Source: Vitellaria paradoxa
Lineage: Eukaryota > Streptophyta > Magnoliopsida > Ericales > Sapotaceae
Length of the DNA: 64,000 nt
Assembly (NCBI GenBank): GCA_019916065.1
Contig: CM034236.1
Coordinates: 53,162,690-53,226,689 of the forward strand
Reading direction: 5' to 3'
Position 1 is the first letter of the stretch. Every line of letters begins with the position of its first letter. Below the pieces are notes generated by a model that was not told the DNA's origin, did not search any database, and saw nothing but the letters and a program-made list of their open reading frames with translations. Of the stretch, positions 12,131 through 23,333 are shown piece by piece. The translations under genes and the position numbers were made by a program.

Positions 12131-14114
12131 ATATGAAAATTGAGTGACAAATTTCACCGAACGGTCCCTAACGATGTGGTCCAAGCCTAGCCTGCGCACG
12201 TGCAAGACTGCAAGAGTAGTGTATGACCACAGATTGGTCAGGATGGAACAATATTTTGTCCAAGGTCTGCTCTGGTCCCAGAAAGAGAGTGAAAGTTGTG
12301 GGAAATTTACAGATTGGAGAGAGATGAAATGAGAAAATTAACGGGAATTAAAGGAAGAGGGGGGGGGGGGGAAAAAACTGGGCCTGTGTTGTTTTCTGGG
12401 GAACGCGTTGGGTCAAAGAACAGACAATGATCAGATGTCCATGTGGGTAAACATGTGTTTGGGTATATCTCCCATGGCCTAGCATTGAATTATCCTAATC
12501 CTAAAAATTCTATAGCAGCCACTCGTTATCTGCCAACTAATCATGGTGGACCCCAAATGCTGGATCTTCATCTTGATTTTCCAAGAGTGGCAGCTTTTTG
12601 AGTTCAGGCCCAACAGGTACGTGGAGCACTCGTGCAGGCTCGGCGTAATTTTTGACCATTAATTTTAAATACAGATAAAATTATTCAATAGTTTAAATAA
12701 TTTAAATAAATTACATAAAATTTTACCTAAAATGACCAGTTAAAAAATTATATTTACCATACGCCGGTGCATAAATGTACCCATCTGGACCCAACTTGCC
12801 TTTTTGGGGGGTCATTTAAAATTTTTTTTTGGATGTGGTTTGATAAATTTGAAGAAAGGAAAGCAAATAAAAAAAAATTAATATTCGAAAAAAGGATTTA
12901 TCTTTCTTCATTTTTTTTTTCTAATATATTTTTTCTTACTTTCTCTGCACCTTCTCACGCATTTCTTCCCTTCCTTTATTTTCTATATTTTCTTCTTATT
13001 TATATTCCACAATTAAATAAAAGGAAAATTACTTTCTTTCCATTTTCACTCTCTTTTCTTGCAAAATTAAACAAGGTAAAATTTTAATTTTCTTCACCGT
13101 TTATCTTAATTTCTCTCATCTTCACTTTTTTCTTCTTCATCATTTCTTTTCTTTATAAAACCAGAGAAAGCCTAAAGAAAACGGCATAGGATCTCCATCG
13201 TTCATAAATCGGGATTTCTCCATTCATGCAAGAACCTTTAAGCCCTAATATTATTGAGTAACGAGTACTGTTGTCTTGTGATTACTTGAGAGGAAGAAAA
13301 GGAGAAGTGAAGGTAGAAAATAAAAAAAAAAAAAATGAAACTGAAGTGAAAGAAGTTTAATTAGATTTATTTTTTGAAGTTAAATTAGTGAATAGAAAAC
13401 GGATTTATATTTTTCGAAATTTATTTTGTATTTAATAAATCATAAAAACTAAATACATGCAATTAATTTCATGCTAATTAACTGGGAAGAAAACATAGCA
13501 CAAGAATGGGTAAGAAAACCATACCCAACACAGGCATTCCCTCCTCATTTCTTTGGGCTCCTAAAGGATTCTTGGTTAATATGTTTTAGGCCTTCATCTT
13601 TTTATAATTATAGGTAGGTTGTGTTTGGATTAAAGGTTTACTAGGATTAAAAAAAAATAGGAGTTTAAAATTTATTCTCTTATTTAATTAAATTAAAACA
13701 TTAATATATTAAATAACCTGTTTTATTTTGTTATATTTTTTAATTCATTCAGATGAAAATGGTTATTTAAAATTTTATCTTTTTTTTTTCTTTTTCGTCG
13801 TTAAATTCTCATTCCAAAAAAATTCTTGATGATGAAGAAAAAGACTAGAAATTAATGTTTCAACCGAGGCCACCGTCCTGGTTGGACTTGGCTTCCAGAT
13901 TCAAATCCAATCTAATTCAAAATGAGTAGAGCCAAGAAATTTAAGCTTCATCTCCAATCTAGTTAAAGTTCATTTAAAGAGATGTTGAGCCTTCTGGGTT
14001 GCTTAATCCATTCCGACATCAATTCTAAAATTGTAACCCGAACCGATTAATCATCACACAGTTGTCTCTCAAAATGTTACTTGTCTATATGTATATATAT
14101 ATATATATATATTG
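12131..14114. other. intergenic DNA, no gene recognised
   Basis: The open frame at 12767-13087 translates a pyrimidine-rich tract (Phe/Leu/Ser-rich) and has no family resemblance. A G run sits at 12359-12371, and AT-rich tracts fill 13600-13850. A TA microsatellite at about 14090-14112 marks the likely 3' end of the minus-strand LINE that follows. Confidence 0.5.
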
Positions 14115-14572
14115 ATGGTTAAGTATAATTGTATTAATCTAAATAAAATTTACAAGTAATACTGTCATTTACAACCACGAGTAGTATCCTAAGATATCTG
14201 AGTAGATAGTCAAGGATGCTTACTCCACTCAAAAGACCCTATTTTTAGCTTTACACAGCATACTTTCATTGCATACAAATAAAATATCCTGAATCTCTCT
14301 AATAACAAAGTTAACATTGGGCTTCACATCTTCGAATACTGCTTCATTCTGCTGCTTCCAAATGTGGTGTACTGTGACTACAAAAGCTATATATTCCGTT
14401 TATTCTGTTGTTCAATGAGTTGCTTTTTAATTCCCATGCTGCCCATCTTACAGCTTCATCCCAATTCCTTGCATTAAACATGAGCCCTCTCCTTGAAATA
14501 ATGGACTGCCAAACTCAAAAACCAAAATTGCATTGAACCATCAAATGATCAATGTTTTTAATATCATCGCCA
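14115..14572 (-). mobile_element. LINE (L1-type), 3' portion, split by the copia insertion
   Basis: On the minus strand this is the C-terminal part of an L1-like pol. Directly beside the copia element it encodes DHLMVQCNFG, the His and last Cys of the zf-RVT zinc motif that follows plant LINE reverse transcriptases; the two preceding Cys (KCYMCG) are on the other side of the copia element at about 21125-21145. Further on there are Trp-rich residues typical of the C-terminal domain, interrupted by stops. The 3' end is placed near the TA microsatellite at 14090-14112, which may be the tail; this boundary is approximate. The other part is 21130-23333. Expression is not expected. Confidence 0.8.
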
Positions 14573-15064
14573 TGTTGGAATTAATTAATATTTAATTCCC
14601 ATAATTAGTTTCCTAATTAAAATGGTTCATATAAGAATCTAAATTTGATAAGGAATTATTTAGAAAGTTATTATTGGCAAAAGATTGTGAGTTAATTTCC
14701 TAATCATATCCTACTTTGATGGACGGTAGAGATTAAATGACTAAATAGGAAATTGGTTCCTCTCTCTCCCTATAAATAGTGAATGAATTCCATCAATTCA
14801 TACACATTAAATTACAACACATTAGGGTTTATAGGGCAAGAGGGAGAAACCCTAATTTCCAAAGGGTTTTATTTTTGTGAAAGGAGAAGATTCAAGAACA
14901 TAATTTTGAGGTAGCTTCTGCATTCAGATTTTTCATAGCAATGGCTCAAGGTACGCGTTCTTAATTAATATTATGTAAGTAGGCAATATATGTGAATATT
15001 ATGAAGATCAAGATCCTACATATTTAATTAAATTATTACGTGTAAATTTAATTTTAAACTAACA
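14573..15064 (+). repeat. 5' LTR of the copia element, with TATA box and Gag start codon
   Basis: Starts TGTTGGAATTAATTAATA and ends AACA. A TATA box, TATAAATAG, is at 14771-14779, so transcription probably starts near 14800. Downstream, an ATG at 14941 is followed by GGCTCAAG and then GTACGCG, which looks like a splice donor (intron from 14951). The LTR therefore appears to provide promoter, leader, start codon and first exon; see the finding on splicing. Confidence 0.9.
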
Positions 15065-15066
15065 TG

Positions 15067-15078
15067 TGGTATCAGAGC
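15067..15078 (+). other. primer-binding site (initiator tRNA-Met)
   Basis: TGGTATCAGAGC, two bases after the 5' LTR, is complementary to the 3' end of plant initiator methionine tRNA, the standard primer of copia elements for minus-strand DNA synthesis. Confidence 0.93.
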
Positions 15079-15399
15079 TCAAGTTTATGATCTCATAATT
15101 TTCCATTATATTGTTACAAGCCTTTAATTGAATCTTTATGTTTCGCAAATATATATATATATATATATAGATAAATAAAGTTTTGATTTTCATTGATTTA
15201 ATGCACTTCAAAGGCTCCTGGTGATCACCTTTGCGCGGGTTGTCCACTGAGAATGTATAATTTTGATTTTTGCATATGTACTTACGGGTTAGTGTATACA
15301 TTTATCTTTGGATTTAAGTTTAGTAATAATTTAGAAGCGCTGAAACCCTTATATTGAGATTCAGACTCTCGATCTGGTGACAGTTATTATTTTAATGGT

Positions 15400-15990
15400 T
15401 AAAATAAGTAAATTAATTATTTTAGCCATTATTATTGATTCTGATATTCACATTATAAATGGTTTGGTGTTAATCACAGTATTCCAATCCATTATTGTGA
15501 ATATTAAATTTATGATTATATTTAATTCTAATATTCATATTATGATTAGATTAAATATTCTCAGTGTCTTTTAATTTATTGTTATGAATATTAGATTATT
15601 AAATATTATTCATACCATGTATGTTTTTGGTTGCCCACAGGCCTAAATATGGTAGTGAATATTGGATGGCTAATATATATTTATTTAATATTCACGTTAC
15701 AAATGGTTTGGTGTTCACCACAGTGCTCCAATCTACATTGTAAATATTAAATTTATGATTATACCTGATTTTAATATTCATAGTATGATTAGATTAAATA
15801 TTCACCACAGTGTTTCTTTAATATATTGTTATGAATATTATATCATTAAAATTTTATTCATACATCTATATTTTGGTTGCCCACAGGCCCAGATATAGTA
15901 GTGAATATTGAATTGTTGATATTTTAATTATTGTTTATTCAGTTATATAATTTGGTTGCCCACAGGTCCAATTATATTAATTGAATAATT
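15400..15990 (+). repeat. repeated leader sequence inside the copia element
   Basis: The untranslated leader contains diverged repeats. TTGGTTGCCCACAGG occurs at about 15627, 15873 and 15952; GGTTTGGTGTT with a following CACAGT at about 15461 and 15701; and ATGATTAGATTAAATATTC at about 15541 and 15782. The first two units have a period near 246 bases. Each unit ends in CCCACAG, which would be a passable splice acceptor. The function is unknown; they could arise by slippage during reverse transcription. Confidence 0.7.
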
Positions 15991-16181
15991 ATTATGGGGT
16001 GATAAATTATTTTATTAGAAAAAAAATTATGGACATCCACAGATGCCATATTTTTATTTTATTTTATTATTGTAGCACCCAATTAAATGTTCTTAAATAT
16101 CAACAACTTTTATTCTCTTGCATAATTGTTATTTATGTGTTGTTATAAATGAAATTAACATGTGAGCATATAAAATTACAG

Positions 16182-19100
16182 TTACAAATCCTGTTGCACT
16201 TCATTCCCAAGCTTTAAACATCCCCAAATTTGATGGTACTAATTTCTCTGAGTGGCATGAGCAAGTCCAATTTAGTTTGGGGGTTCTAGACCTTGATATG
16301 TGTCTTCTCGTTGATGAACTTGCTGCTATTATTGATGAAAGTAGTGAGACTGAAGAGGCCACTTATATGGCATAGTCTAGATCCAACAGACTGAGCCTAA
16401 TGTTTTTACGCATGACCATTGCTGCAAACATTAAAACATCTCTCCCTGAGACGAAATATGCTAAGGAATATCTTAACAATGTTAAGGAACGTTTTCGATC
16501 TGCTGATAAATCACTTGCTGGAAAACTTATGACTGAATTAACCACTATGCGTTTTGATGGTACCCGTACCATGAATGAACATATTATTGAAATGACTAAT
16601 CTGGCTGCAAAATTAAGGACTTTAGGCATGACTGTGGATGAGTCTTTTCTCGTCCAGTTTGTTCTAAACTCTTTACCTCCAGAATATGGACCTTTTCAGA
16701 TCAATTACAACACTATTAAGGATAAGTGGAATGTAAATGAGCTGCAAAGTATGTTGATTCAAGAATAAGGAAGGATTAAGCAACAGAATGGTCACGTCGT
16801 GCATTTGATGGTGAAAGGAGGAGCTGGAAAGAAGAAAGCTGGAAAAGGCATTAAGCGTAGCCAATCCAAGCTGGATGATTCTGATCAATCTGCCTCTAAG
16901 AAGGAAAAAGGTGTAAAGTGTCACTTCTGTAAAAAGAGTGGACATTTTCAGAAAGATTGCCTGAAACGCAAAGCATGGTTTGAAAAGAAAGGTAAGCTTA
17001 TGGCTTTAGTATGTTTCGAATCAAACCTAATTGATGTTCCTTCTAATACTTGGTGGATTGATTTTGGTTAAAGCACTCATGTTTCAAACTCGATGCAGGG
17101 ATACCTTACAACCCGAACCACAAAACCAAATGAAGCTTTTCTTTTCATGGGAAACCGAGCAAGAGCCCCAGTTGAAGCCATTGGAACTTTTCGCTTACTT
17201 TTGGATTCTGGATTTTGCTTAGATTTAGCTGATACACTTTATGTCCCTTCCATTTCTCGGAACTTGATTTCGTTGTCAAAACTTGCTACTAGTGGTTTTT
17301 CATTTGAATTCAATAATAACACTTTCAGTTTATTTAAGAATTCTTGTCTTGTTGGTTCTGGAATTTTGGTGAATGGCTTATATCAAATTAATCTTGAACC
17401 TTCTTTTTCTGAATCTCTCCTCACTCTGCATCATAATGTTGGAACCAAACGTGGCTCATCTGATGAGCATTCGTCTTACTTGTGGCAGAAAAGATTAGGG
17501 CACATATCCAGAAAAAGAATGGAGAGATTAATAAAAGAAGGAATTCTCTCAAAACTGGACTGGACTGATTTTGATGTGTGTGTGGATTGTATTAAAGGTA
17601 AACAAACCAAACATTCAAAGAAAGGAGCCACAAGAAGTACCCAGCTTCTAGAAATAATACATACAGACATATGTGGACCTTTTGATGTTCCATCTTTTGG
17701 TGGAGAAAAATATTTCATTACCTTTATTGATGATTTTTCACGTTACTGCTACTTATATTTGTTGCATGATAAATCTCAGTCTGTTAATGTCGTTGAAATA
17801 TACATAACTGAGGTTGAAAGACAATTAGGTAAAAAGGTAAAAATCATTAGATCTGATCGTGGTGGTGAATTTTATGGTAGGTATGATGAAACAGGGCAGC
17901 GCCCTGGACCTTTTGCTAAACTCCTTGAACGTTTAGGTATTTGCGCACAATACACAATGCCAGGTGAACCTTGGCAGAATGGTGTAGCCGAAAGGCGCAA
18001 TCGTACCCTTATAGATATGGTTAGGAGTATGATGAGTAATACAAGATTACCTATATCCTTGTGGATGCATGCTCTTAAAACTGCTGTGTATGTCTTAAAT
18101 AGGGTCCCTAGTAAGGCAGTTTGCAGTTTCAAAGACCCCTTTTGAACTGTGAAAAGGATGGAAACCTAGTTTAAGGCATTTGCGTGTTTGGGGTTGCCCA
18201 GCAGAAGCAAGAATTTATAATCCACATGAAAAGAAACTGGATCCAAGAACAATTACTTGTTTCTTTATTGGGTATCCAAAAAAATCAAAAGGATATATAT
18301 TTTATTATCCTAACCATAACACAAGAATTGTTGAAACTAGAAATGCCAGATTCATTGAGAATGGTGAAATTAGTGGGAGTGGTAAAGTTAGGGATGTAAT
18401 CATTCAAGAAATCAGGGTACAAGTTCCCTTACCTCTGATTCATAACAGTCCTGTTGTTCCTAATAATGTTGATATAATCAACAATAGTGAACAACAAATG
18501 AATGATCAGCAATCTAATGATTCCCATAATGAGACTGTAACCACTAACCCTGTTATAGATGAGCCACAAGAGGTAGCATTAAGAAGATCTCTTAGAAATA
18601 AGAAACCTGCTATTTCGGATGACTATGTAGTATATTTACAAGAATCTGAGTATAATGTTGGGGATACTGATGATCCGGTTACCTATTCGGAAGCCATTAA
18701 TAGTAATGATTCTACTAAATGGATTGATGCCATGAATGATGAAATAAAATCTATGGACTATAATAAAGTCTGGGAGTTAGTTGAATTGCCTGAAGGACAT
18801 AAAAGGGTCGGGTGTAAATGGGTTTTTAAAACTAAACGCGATTCTAAGGACAATATCGAACGACATAAAGCTAGACTTGTAGCCAAAGGTTTTAATCAAT
18901 GTGAAGGCATTGATTATAATGAGACATTCTCTCCTGTATCAAAGAAGGACTCTTTGAGAATCATTTTAGCATTGGTAGCTCATTTTGATTTAGAGCTGCA
19001 CCAGATGGATGTAAAGACGGCCTTCTTAAATGGGAGTTTAGAAGAAGAAGTCTATATGACACAACCAGAGGGCTTCATAAAAGAAGGAAAGGAAAACATG

Positions 19101-20241
19101 GTCTGTTTGTTAAAGAAGTCGATATATGGACTTAAACAGGCTTCCCGACAATGGTATCTTAAATTTCATGATACTATTACTTCATTTGGGTTTAAGGAAA
19201 ACACTGTTGATCGGTGTATACCTGAAGACTAGTAGGAGCAAATTTTTGTTTTTAGTACTGTATATTGATGACTTACTTATAGCCAGCAGTGACTTTGGTT
19301 TACTACAGGAAACTAAAGTTTTTCTTTCAAAAAACTTTGAAATGAAGGATATGGGAGAGGCATCTTTTGTGATAGGAATAGAAATATTCCGAGATAGATC
19401 ACGTGGATTGTTGGGATTGTCTCAGAAAGCCTACATTAAAAAAGTTTTAGAAAGATTTAATATGAATAATTGTGGTTCCACCATTGTCCCAATTCAAAAA
19501 GGGGATAACTTTAGCTTAAGTCAATGTCCTCAAAATGAATTGGAACGTAAAGGTATGAAAGATATTCCTTACGCTTCTATTGTTGGGAGCTTGATGTATG
19601 CACAGGTTTGCACCAGGCCGGATTTTAATTTTGCTGTTGGGATGTTAGGCAGATACCAAAGTAACCCAGGACTTGATCATTGGAAAGCTGCAAAGAAAGT
19701 TTTAAGATACTTGCAAGGGACAAAAGATTACATGCTCACATTGAGGAGGTCTGAACACCTTGAGGTGATTGGTTATTCAGACTCAGACTTTGGAGGATGT
19801 GTTGATAGCAGGAAGAGCACTTTTGGTTATGTTTTTCTCCTTGCAGGAGGGGCTGTTTCATGAAAAAGTGCTAAGCAGAGTATTATTGCATCATCCACTA
19901 TGGAAGCTGAGTTCGTTGCCTGCTTTGAGGCTACAAATCATGGATTGTGGCTGCAAAATTTTATTTCAGGGTTAGGAATTATGGATTCTATTTTTAAGCC
20001 CTTGAAAATTTATTGTGATAATGTTGCAGCAGTTTTCTTTTCGAAGAATGATAGGTATACTAAGACAGCGAAGCACATTGAGTTAAAATACCTATCTGTT
20101 AAAGAAGAAGTTCAGAAACAACAAGTGTCAATTGAACACATTAGTACGAGTGTTAATATAACAGATCCACTTACGAAAGGGCTATCTCCAAAGACATTTA
20201 TGCAGCATGCTGAAAAGATGGGTCTTGAGAATAGCAAATAA
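16182..20241 (+). pseudogene. copia gag-pol polyprotein, degenerate
   Basis: The frame runs gag (from 16182), CCHC zinc knuckle (CHFCKKSGHFQKDC, about 16919-16960), protease (about 17050-17100), integrase with its His-Cys region and D, D, E residues (HTDICG, RSDRGGEF, NGVAERRNRTL), reverse transcriptase (QMDVKTAFLNG and YIDDLL) and RNase H, ending with TAA at 20239-20241. Breaks seen: TAG 16373, TAA 16766, TAA 17069 inside the protease active-site motif (which also reads DFG, not the usual DSG), a 7-base tandem duplication at 18116-18129 that shifts the frame, TGA 18150, a frameshift near 19217 just before the YIDD motif, and TGA 19861 before RNase H. Three of the stops occupy positions where relatives have Trp. 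The segment between breaks is otherwise well conserved, so decay is recent. Confidence 0.95.
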
Positions 20242-20632
20242 ATTAATTAATTTGTGGATTACTTAGTGCTTGTTTATTTGACATTATGATTTTGATATCT
20301 ATTAAAGATTTTCTGAATTTACACATTTCTGTCTTATGATATTTGTTTACATGCATGTGATTTGTTTAATGTGATAGAAATAGTCTTTTATAAAGACATT
20401 ATGGGACCATTAACGATAACTCACCTTATAGACCTTGTTAAATAAATTGTTGATGCTGTAGTACATGGAAGGAACTATGCTCTTGAATTAGTATGGAACC
20501 ACCATGACTCTCATTAATATTTTATTTGATTAAGGTAAGTCATTAAGATGACTTTTCTAATGTTATTGCGCGCCTCATGTTTCTTATATCAAATTGCGAT
20601 TGTAGGATTATTATACGGACCAAGTGGGAGAC
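20242..20632 (+). other. copia 3' non-coding region and polypurine tract
   Basis: About 390 bases follow the RNase H stop with no open frame. The polypurine tract AAGTGGGAGA lies at 20622-20631, one base before the 3' LTR, where plus-strand priming would occur. Confidence 0.85.
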
Positions 20633-21124
20633 TGTTGGAATTAATTAATATTTAATTCACATAATTAGTTTCCTAATTAAAGTGGTCCATAAAAGAATCT
20701 AAATTTGATAAGGAATTATTTAGAAAGTTATTATTGGCAAAAGATTGTGAGTTAATTTCTTAACCATATCATACTTTGATGGACGGTAGAGATTAAATGA
20801 CTAAATAGGAAATTGGGTCCTCTCTCTCCCTATAAATAGTGAATGAATTCCATCAATTCATACACATTAAATTACAACACATTAGGGTTTATAGGGAAAG
20901 AGGGAGAAACCCTAATTTCCAAAGGGTTTTATTTTTGTGAAAGGAGAAGATTCAAGAACATAATTTTGAGATAGTTTTCACATTCAGATTTTTCATAGCA
21001 ATGGCTCAAGGTATGCGTTCTTAATTAATATTATGTAAGTAGGCAATATATGTGAATATTATGAAGATCAAGATCCTACATATTTAATTAAATTATTACG
21101 TGTAAATTTAATTTTAAACTAACA
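20633..21124 (+). repeat. 3' LTR of the copia element
   Basis: 492 bases, aligned without gaps to the 5' LTR with 15 differences by my count, five of them clustered in ten bases (14911-14920 against 20971-20980). The TATA box and the ATG with its GT donor are conserved in this copy too. It ends AACA, followed by the CGCCA target duplication. Confidence 0.93.
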
Positions 21125-21129
21125 CGCCA

Positions 21130-23333
21130 CACATGTAGCATTTCATCTCATTTCTCAGCCTAAATTCAACCAATTTGTCTTGAGTAGTAAGCTTCTTTCG
21201 GATGGCTAATCATAGGATAAACCAATACCGGGATACACCACTTAAATTTTACTTGAATGTGCCAGTCAACTGTAGTACTTGGCCTTTTAATGCAATTCCA
21301 AGCTACTTTCGTGGAAAACTTGGAGTTAGAATCACTTACCCACACTAGTTGATCATCAATGTTCACATTTGGACTAAGAAGATCTTCTATGAGCCTTTTA
21401 AGTTCTAAGAGTGCAGGAGAATTAGAGATAAGACATTTCGAACCTTGAGGAGAGATAATAGCACTTACTAGAGCAATTGAGCCCAACCTCGAATCATGGA
21501 TCACTTGATGATTAGAACCATTACAAATGGGACCAGAAGGCACCCAATTGTCAAACCATAATAAAGTAAGATTACCTTTTCCAACCGTATAGTACATGAG
21601 AGATTTAGAAATGTCTTTGAGTTGAAGTAATTTTCTCCACGTCCAAGTGCAGTCTCCAGGTATCTTGACAAACAAGAAATTATTTCCCCACAAAAGATTC
21701 AAGTGACACTGTTTGACCTAGTTACTTGATGTGGTTTGTTTGAGTCCAATCTCCCAAATGTATCTCAACAAAGAGGCTCTATTCCATTCCTTCATCTTCT
21801 TCAAGCAGAGACCTTCTTCTTCAGTAGGTAAAGTGACACTTTCCCAAGCAACTTTAACTCCTGTTAACTTGAGTTCAACTCCACTCTATCAAAACCTGCT
21901 GAAGTATTTTTTTATCTCCTTAATAACATCGACAAGGAGAATGAAATGGGCACACCAGAAATTTTGCATACTGAATAGAACTGATTAGATTAGCTGAACC
22001 CTTCCAGCGTATGAGAGTGTAGCACTGTCCGACTCTTGATCTTTGCTAATATATTTTCCAAGAAAGGCTTACAGTCAACAGCTTTAAGTTTAGAAGAGAT
22101 GAGAGGTACTGTCAAGTATCTAACAGGCAGTGTGCATTTCCTAAATCCCAACAAGGCTTTAATTCTTTTAGCTTTAGCTCCTCTTACTCCAGAAAGGAAC
22201 ATTTTGCTTTTTTCATTATTGGGAAACAATCCAGAGAACTCTGAAAATAGCTGCAAGCCATCCTTAAGTATTTTAATAGAGTTAATATTACCTTTATAGA
22301 ATAAGAAGAGATCATCAGTAAAGTATAAATGAGAAGTCTTAGTCTTCTTGCGTCTTCAGTGATACTCCAATTGATTAGAGTGTTCAATCTTCATAGCAAC
22401 AATTCTGGTTAGAACATTCATACATAGGACAAAAATATAAAGAGTTTTAGGATCTCCTTGCCTAATTTCTTTTCTGCCTTTGAAATAATCAAGCTCACTA
22501 TTTATACTAATAGAGAACATGAGAGAAGAAATACAGCTCTTTACCCATTTAATATTATTAGCAAGAAAACCAAGCAACTCAAGAGAATCCCAAATAAACT
22601 CCCATCTAATAGAATTATAGGCCTTTTTCAAATCTACTTTTAGAGCACATTTAGGAGCGTAACTGTCCTGGTACCCTCTAAGTAATTCCTGACCTAACAG
22701 AATATTATCACTTATTTTTCTTCCTTTAATAAAAACTGACTAACTAATATTCACCAAGTTAGGCAAGACTTCTCTAATCTTATTAGCCAGGATTTTAGAA
22801 ATACATTTTTAGAGGGTATAACAGCAAGAGATGGGTTTGAACTCCGATACCTTGGAAGGATTAGGAACCTTTAAACAAGAGCAATTACAGTGTTGTTAAC
22901 TTGCTTCAGTAGACCACCAGAGGAGAAAAATGATTGTATAGTTTCAATAATATCATTTCCAATAATTTGTCATGTAGTTTTATAGAAAAAGGCATTCAAT
23001 CCATTATGGCCTGGAGCCTTGTTCGAATGAAATGAGAAATCATGAACTTTTGATTTCCTTTGCGGTAATTGGCCTGCTCAGGAACTCTGCTTGCTGAGTT
23101 GGAATAACATTCTGAACATATTCAGTTAAAGCTTGCTTTCTCGGATAAACTTCCTTGCAATTAGTACCCAGCAAGTCAATAAAAAAAATGAAATAATTTC
23201 TTCCTTAATATCTGCACTATTCTCAACCCAACTCTCATTAGTCCTCTGAATAGCTGTAATTAAAATCTTGTTGTGTCTAGATATGACACAACTCGATTTG
23301 GTGGACCTTGTTGGCAAAAAAAAAAAAACCTAT
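21130..23333 (-). mobile_element. LINE (L1-type), reverse transcriptase portion, 5' truncated
   Basis: On the minus strand, blocks typical of plant L1 pol appear in order. 23317-23126 has RHNKILITAIQ...WVENSADIKEEI. 22720-22356 has LKKAYNSIRWEFIWDSLELL and QGDP. About 22325-22300 carries FTDDLFLF in place of the usual F/YADD. 22256-21990 has SGLFPNNEKSKMFLSG and VPLISSKLKAVDCKP, and 21702-21166 has WFDNWVPSGP and the start of the zf-RVT region. Frames change several times and stops are present, so it is dead. There is no endonuclease domain upstream of 23333, consistent with the common 5' truncation of LINEs. Removing the copia element and one CGCCA restores an uninterrupted zf-RVT frame into 14572, which proves the nesting. 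Confidence 0.9.

Larger units (their letters stand above)
14573..21124 (+). mobile_element. Ty1/copia LTR retrotransposon, structurally complete, coding region broken
   Basis: The 6552-bp element has 492-bp LTRs at each end (TG...CA), a CGCCA target duplication at 14568-14572 and 21125-21129, a primer-binding site just inside the left LTR and a polypurine tract just before the right LTR. The domain order is gag, protease, integrase, reverse transcriptase, RNase H, which defines the copia superfamily. By my base-by-base comparison the LTRs differ at 15 of 492 positions with no indels, so about 97% identical, indicating a fairly recent insertion. It sits inside a LINE on the opposite strand. 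The polyprotein frame has at least five stops and two frameshifts, so the copy is non-autonomous, though with both LTRs, PBS and PPT it could in principle be mobilised in trans. Confidence 0.97.

Noticed and set aside
12767..13087. Open frame of 106 codons, Phe/Leu/Ser-rich
   Set aside because: It translates a pyrimidine-rich AT tract; no domain, no start context, and it looks like low-complexity sequence.
16363..17718. Minus-strand frames within the copia element
   Set aside because: Antisense of gag and integrase; no recognisable product.
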